Positions 6,152 to 7,904 of a stretch of DNA of 7,904 nucleotides are shown piece after piece. A program made the translations under genes and the position numbers. The stretch is from Nitrospira bacterium HGW-Nitrospira-1 (lineage in GTDB: Bacteria; Nitrospirota; Thermodesulfovibrionia; Thermodesulfovibrionales; UBA6898), in contig PGYF01000048.1 in assembly GCA_002839535.1 (NCBI GenBank), forward strand, positions 1-7,904, given 5' to 3'. The notes under the pieces were generated by a model. The model searched no databases and was not told where the DNA came from. It was given only the letters and a program-made list of their open reading frames with translations. Every line of letters begins with the position of its first letter. Within the stretch, counting starts at the first letter, position 1.

Positions 6152-7731
6152 TCACCCTCACTTTTCTTCCTTCCGAACTTTTTTTTCAGGGTTTCGTAAA
6201 CATACCCCATTTCCTCATTTTTCAGTAGAAAACTGCATACTATATAAATACCGCCGCACAAGAAAACCGTGCCTGTGAGATATGCTGCCTTTTCTGCGCT
6301 GTTGCCGCTCTTCTGCCATAATTCTCCATGGAGCGCCGCCCATCCTGAAATACCCATAACAACTGACGACAGAGCTATTTTTATAAAAGAGCTCATTATT
6401 TTTCGCGCATCCACTCGTTGTATTTTTTTTCTGAGAAAATAAAACAGGAGCGAGAAATTTATCATTGACGCCAATGCATTCGCAAAGGCAAGCCCTGAGT
6501 GCTTCATCGGTCCCATGAGGATAAGGCTTAAAAGAATATTTGAGAGCATCCCTATGGCTGCGATTTTAACCGGCGTCCGTGTGTCCTGCATGGAATAAAA
6601 TGTTACTGTAACAATTCTTACGCCAACAATCGACCATATCCCTATTGCATAAAAAAGAAGCGCCTCAGCAGTCCCTTTTGTGGCGGCATAGTCGAAAAGC
6701 CCTCGCTGGAAGAGAAGATTGACAATCGGCTCTCTCAGGGCGATAAGTCCTGCCATCGAGGGCACTGCTATGAAAAACAGCAGCCGCAATGCAAAGGAAA
6801 AATCTTCTCTCAGCTTTTCAAGGTCTCCCCTGACCGCATGTTCAGATAACGCCGGCAGGACAGCCATACCCATGGCTACGCCGAAGATGCCTATCGGGAA
6901 CTGTATCAGCCTCATCGAGTAAAAAAGATAAGTGATGCTGCCGGACGGGAGATACGAGGCAAGAATATTGCTCACCACGATATTAATCTGAGTCACCGCC
7001 AGGGCAAGGGTGGTGGGTATCAGCAGCAGAGACATCTTTTTCAGTCCGGGGTGGCTGAAGGCCGTATTAAAACCCAGGGTGTATTTGTTTCGGAAAAAAG
7101 AGGGAAGCTGAAAGGCAAACTGCGCAAAACCACCAACCAAAACCCCAATTGCGGCAACGATAATCGGATTTTTGGCCTTTGATTCAAAAAAGACTATGCT
7201 CAAAATCAGGACAATGTTGAGCATCGCGGGCGCAAGCGCCGGGACAAAAAAGATTTTTTTGGTATTTAAGGCCCCCATGACAAGCGAGGCAAGGCTGATA
7301 AACAAGAGGAAAGGAAACATTATTCTTGTCAGGAGTATGGTCAGTGAGAACTTTTCCGGCGAGTTCAGAAAGCCAGGCGCAATTATTGTGACTATGGCCG
7401 GCGAAAAGATAATTCCAAGCAGACATGCAAGTCCGACGACCAGAAGGATAAAGGTAAACGTGATCCTGACAAGCCGCTGGGCCTCTTCCTCCCCGTATTT
7501 TTCCCGGTACTCAGTCAACACCGGGATAAAAGCAGACGACATGGACCCCTCTGCAAAAAGCTCCCGCAGGAGATTGGGGATCTTGAAGGCTGCAAAAAAT
7601 GTATCCGAAATCCCAGTGGCCCCAAAATACAGCGCAAAGATCATGTCCCTTACAAAACCAAGGATACGGCTGATAAATGTAGCAACAGACATTATGCCTG
7701 CTGCCTTTGCTATCTTCCCTTTTCCATCCAT
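6148..7731 (-). CDS. murJ: lipid II flippase MurJ
   Basis: MurJ (MviN) moves lipid II across the inner membrane for peptidoglycan synthesis. The 527-residue product is full length (E. coli 511) and strongly hydrophobic throughout, consistent with the 14 membrane helices of the MOP superfamily. The N-terminus shows SRILGFVRD, the SDTFFAAFKIPNLLRELFAEG stretch and SSAFIPVL. R22, R28, D43 and R56 correspond to charged residues known to be needed in E. coli MurJ (R18, R24, D39, R52). The C-terminus ends in a short basic cytoplasmic tail (KKKFGRKK). The ATG at 7731 has no Shine-Dalgarno sequence, and an in-frame TGA lies 12 codons upstream. Another ATG is at residue 14, but the first one gives the usual spacing to the first helix. 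It is the first gene of a unit with the MBL hydrolase. Confidence 0.96.
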   Translation of the reverse strand: MDGKGKIAKAAGIMSVATFISRILGFVRDMIFALYFGATGISDTFFAAFKIPNLLRELFAEGSMSSAFIPVLTEYREKYGEEEAQRLVRITFTFILLVVGLACLLGIIFSPAIVTIIAPGFLNSPEKFSLTILLTRIMFPFLLFISLASLVMGALNTKKIFFVPALAPAMLNIVLILSIVFFESKAKNPIIVAAIGVLVGGFAQFAFQLPSFFRNKYTLGFNTAFSHPGLKKMSLLLIPTTLALAVTQINIVVSNILASYLPSGSITYLFYSMRLIQFPIGIFGVAMGMAVLPALSEHAVRGDLEKLREDFSFALRLLFFIAVPSMAGLIALREPIVNLLFQRGLFDYAATKGTAEALLFYAIGIWSIVGVRIVTVTFYSMQDTRTPVKIAAIGMLSNILLSLILMGPMKHSGLAFANALASMINFSLLFYFLRKKIQRVDARKIMSSFIKIALSSVVMGISGWAALHGELWQKSGNSAEKAAYLTGTVFLCGGIYIVCSFLLKNEEMGYVYETLKKKFGRKKSEGE

Positions 7732-7904
7732 AACAGAGCTAATTATAGCAAACGCAGTAATTTTTCAGCTTGTTTATATTGAAAAACTTTCAGATTAACT
7801 TTAATATTTGGGGTCTTCGTGGATGTGAGTGGGTAAAAATATTAGAAAAAGGCTATTCTTAAGATGATTCAAATGGAACGTTTACACGGGATTTCGTCAT
7901 TCCA
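7732..7904. other. AT-rich intergenic region upstream of murJ
   Basis: No gene is recognisable in these 173 bases. They contain an inverted repeat TAATATTT (7802-7809) / AAATATTA (7837-7844) with a 27-base loop, of unknown meaning. The last bases, ending tttcgtcattcca, resemble the beginning of a dispersed repeat of the gtcattcc…ggaat type common in environmental genomes. The window stops before the second half, so this cannot be confirmed. Confidence 0.35.
7742..7747 (-). promoter_or_regulatory. murJ: possible -10 box of murJ
   Basis: The minus strand has a perfect TATAAT ten bases before the murJ ATG, but no recognisable -35 box at 16-18 bases. If it is used, the message would start about four bases before the ATG, which fits the absence of a ribosome site. 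The evidence is weak. Confidence 0.35.

Noticed and set aside
5588..6199. A 203-codon plus-strand frame opposite the MBL gene
   Set aside because: It is antisense to a gene with all its catalytic residues intact and has no family features of its own.
7172..7798. A 208-codon plus-strand frame opposite murJ
   Set aside because: It is antisense to the clearly coding murJ N-terminal half and shows no recognisable protein features.
7867..7904. A C-terminal fragment of an upstream minus-strand gene
   Set aside because: Short open stretches exist in two frames, but they are too short to match to any family, and the sequence looks more like the edge of an intergenic repeat.

Overview
All recognisable genes in this window lie on the minus strand. 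Read in the direction of transcription (right to left) the order is murJ, an MBL-fold hydrolase, a RelE/ParE-type toxin with an HTH partner, proA, nadD, rsfS, an rlmH remnant, a LapA-LapB fusion and a Nif3/YbgI-family gene. The organism is a Gram-negative (diderm) bacterium, because the LapA/LapB-type protein belongs to lipopolysaccharide control. The protein flavour and the kind of intergenic repeats suggest an uncultured Nitrospirota or Desulfobacterota-like lineage, but this is an impression and no search was run.

Right part (5531-7904): an AT-rich leader without a recognised gene, then murJ (lipid II flippase), whose stop overlaps the start of a glyoxalase II-like metallo-beta-lactamase-fold hydrolase in an ATGA junction. 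These two form one translationally coupled unit.

Middle (4633-5530): about 250 bases of intergenic sequence full of small palindromes and a G-run/C-run repeat, followed by a compact toxin-first toxin-antitoxin-like pair. The pair has a strong sigma70-type promoter (TTGACA, 17 bases, TATCAT). A perfect 7-base inverted repeat covers its -10 box, as expected for an autoregulated module. The promoter lies so close to the toxin ATG that the toxin message is probably leaderless or nearly so.

Left part (114-4632): a housekeeping operon with proA (proline synthesis), nadD (NAD synthesis), rsfS (ribosome silencing), lapAB (envelope control) and nif3, all closely spaced or overlapping.

The main discovery is at 2198-2302. 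Where rlmH would be expected after rsfS there is a 34-codon open frame that joins a typical RlmH N-terminus directly to a typical RlmH C-terminus, with the whole SAM-binding core missing. This is an in-frame internal deletion of rlmH. The residual frame still overlaps the rsfS end and the lapAB start (TGATG) and may now serve mainly as a translational coupler. The deletion probably also rewrote the last residues and the stop of rsfS. Other points of interest are the fusion of LapA and LapB into one protein and three degenerate direct repeats downstream of nif3.
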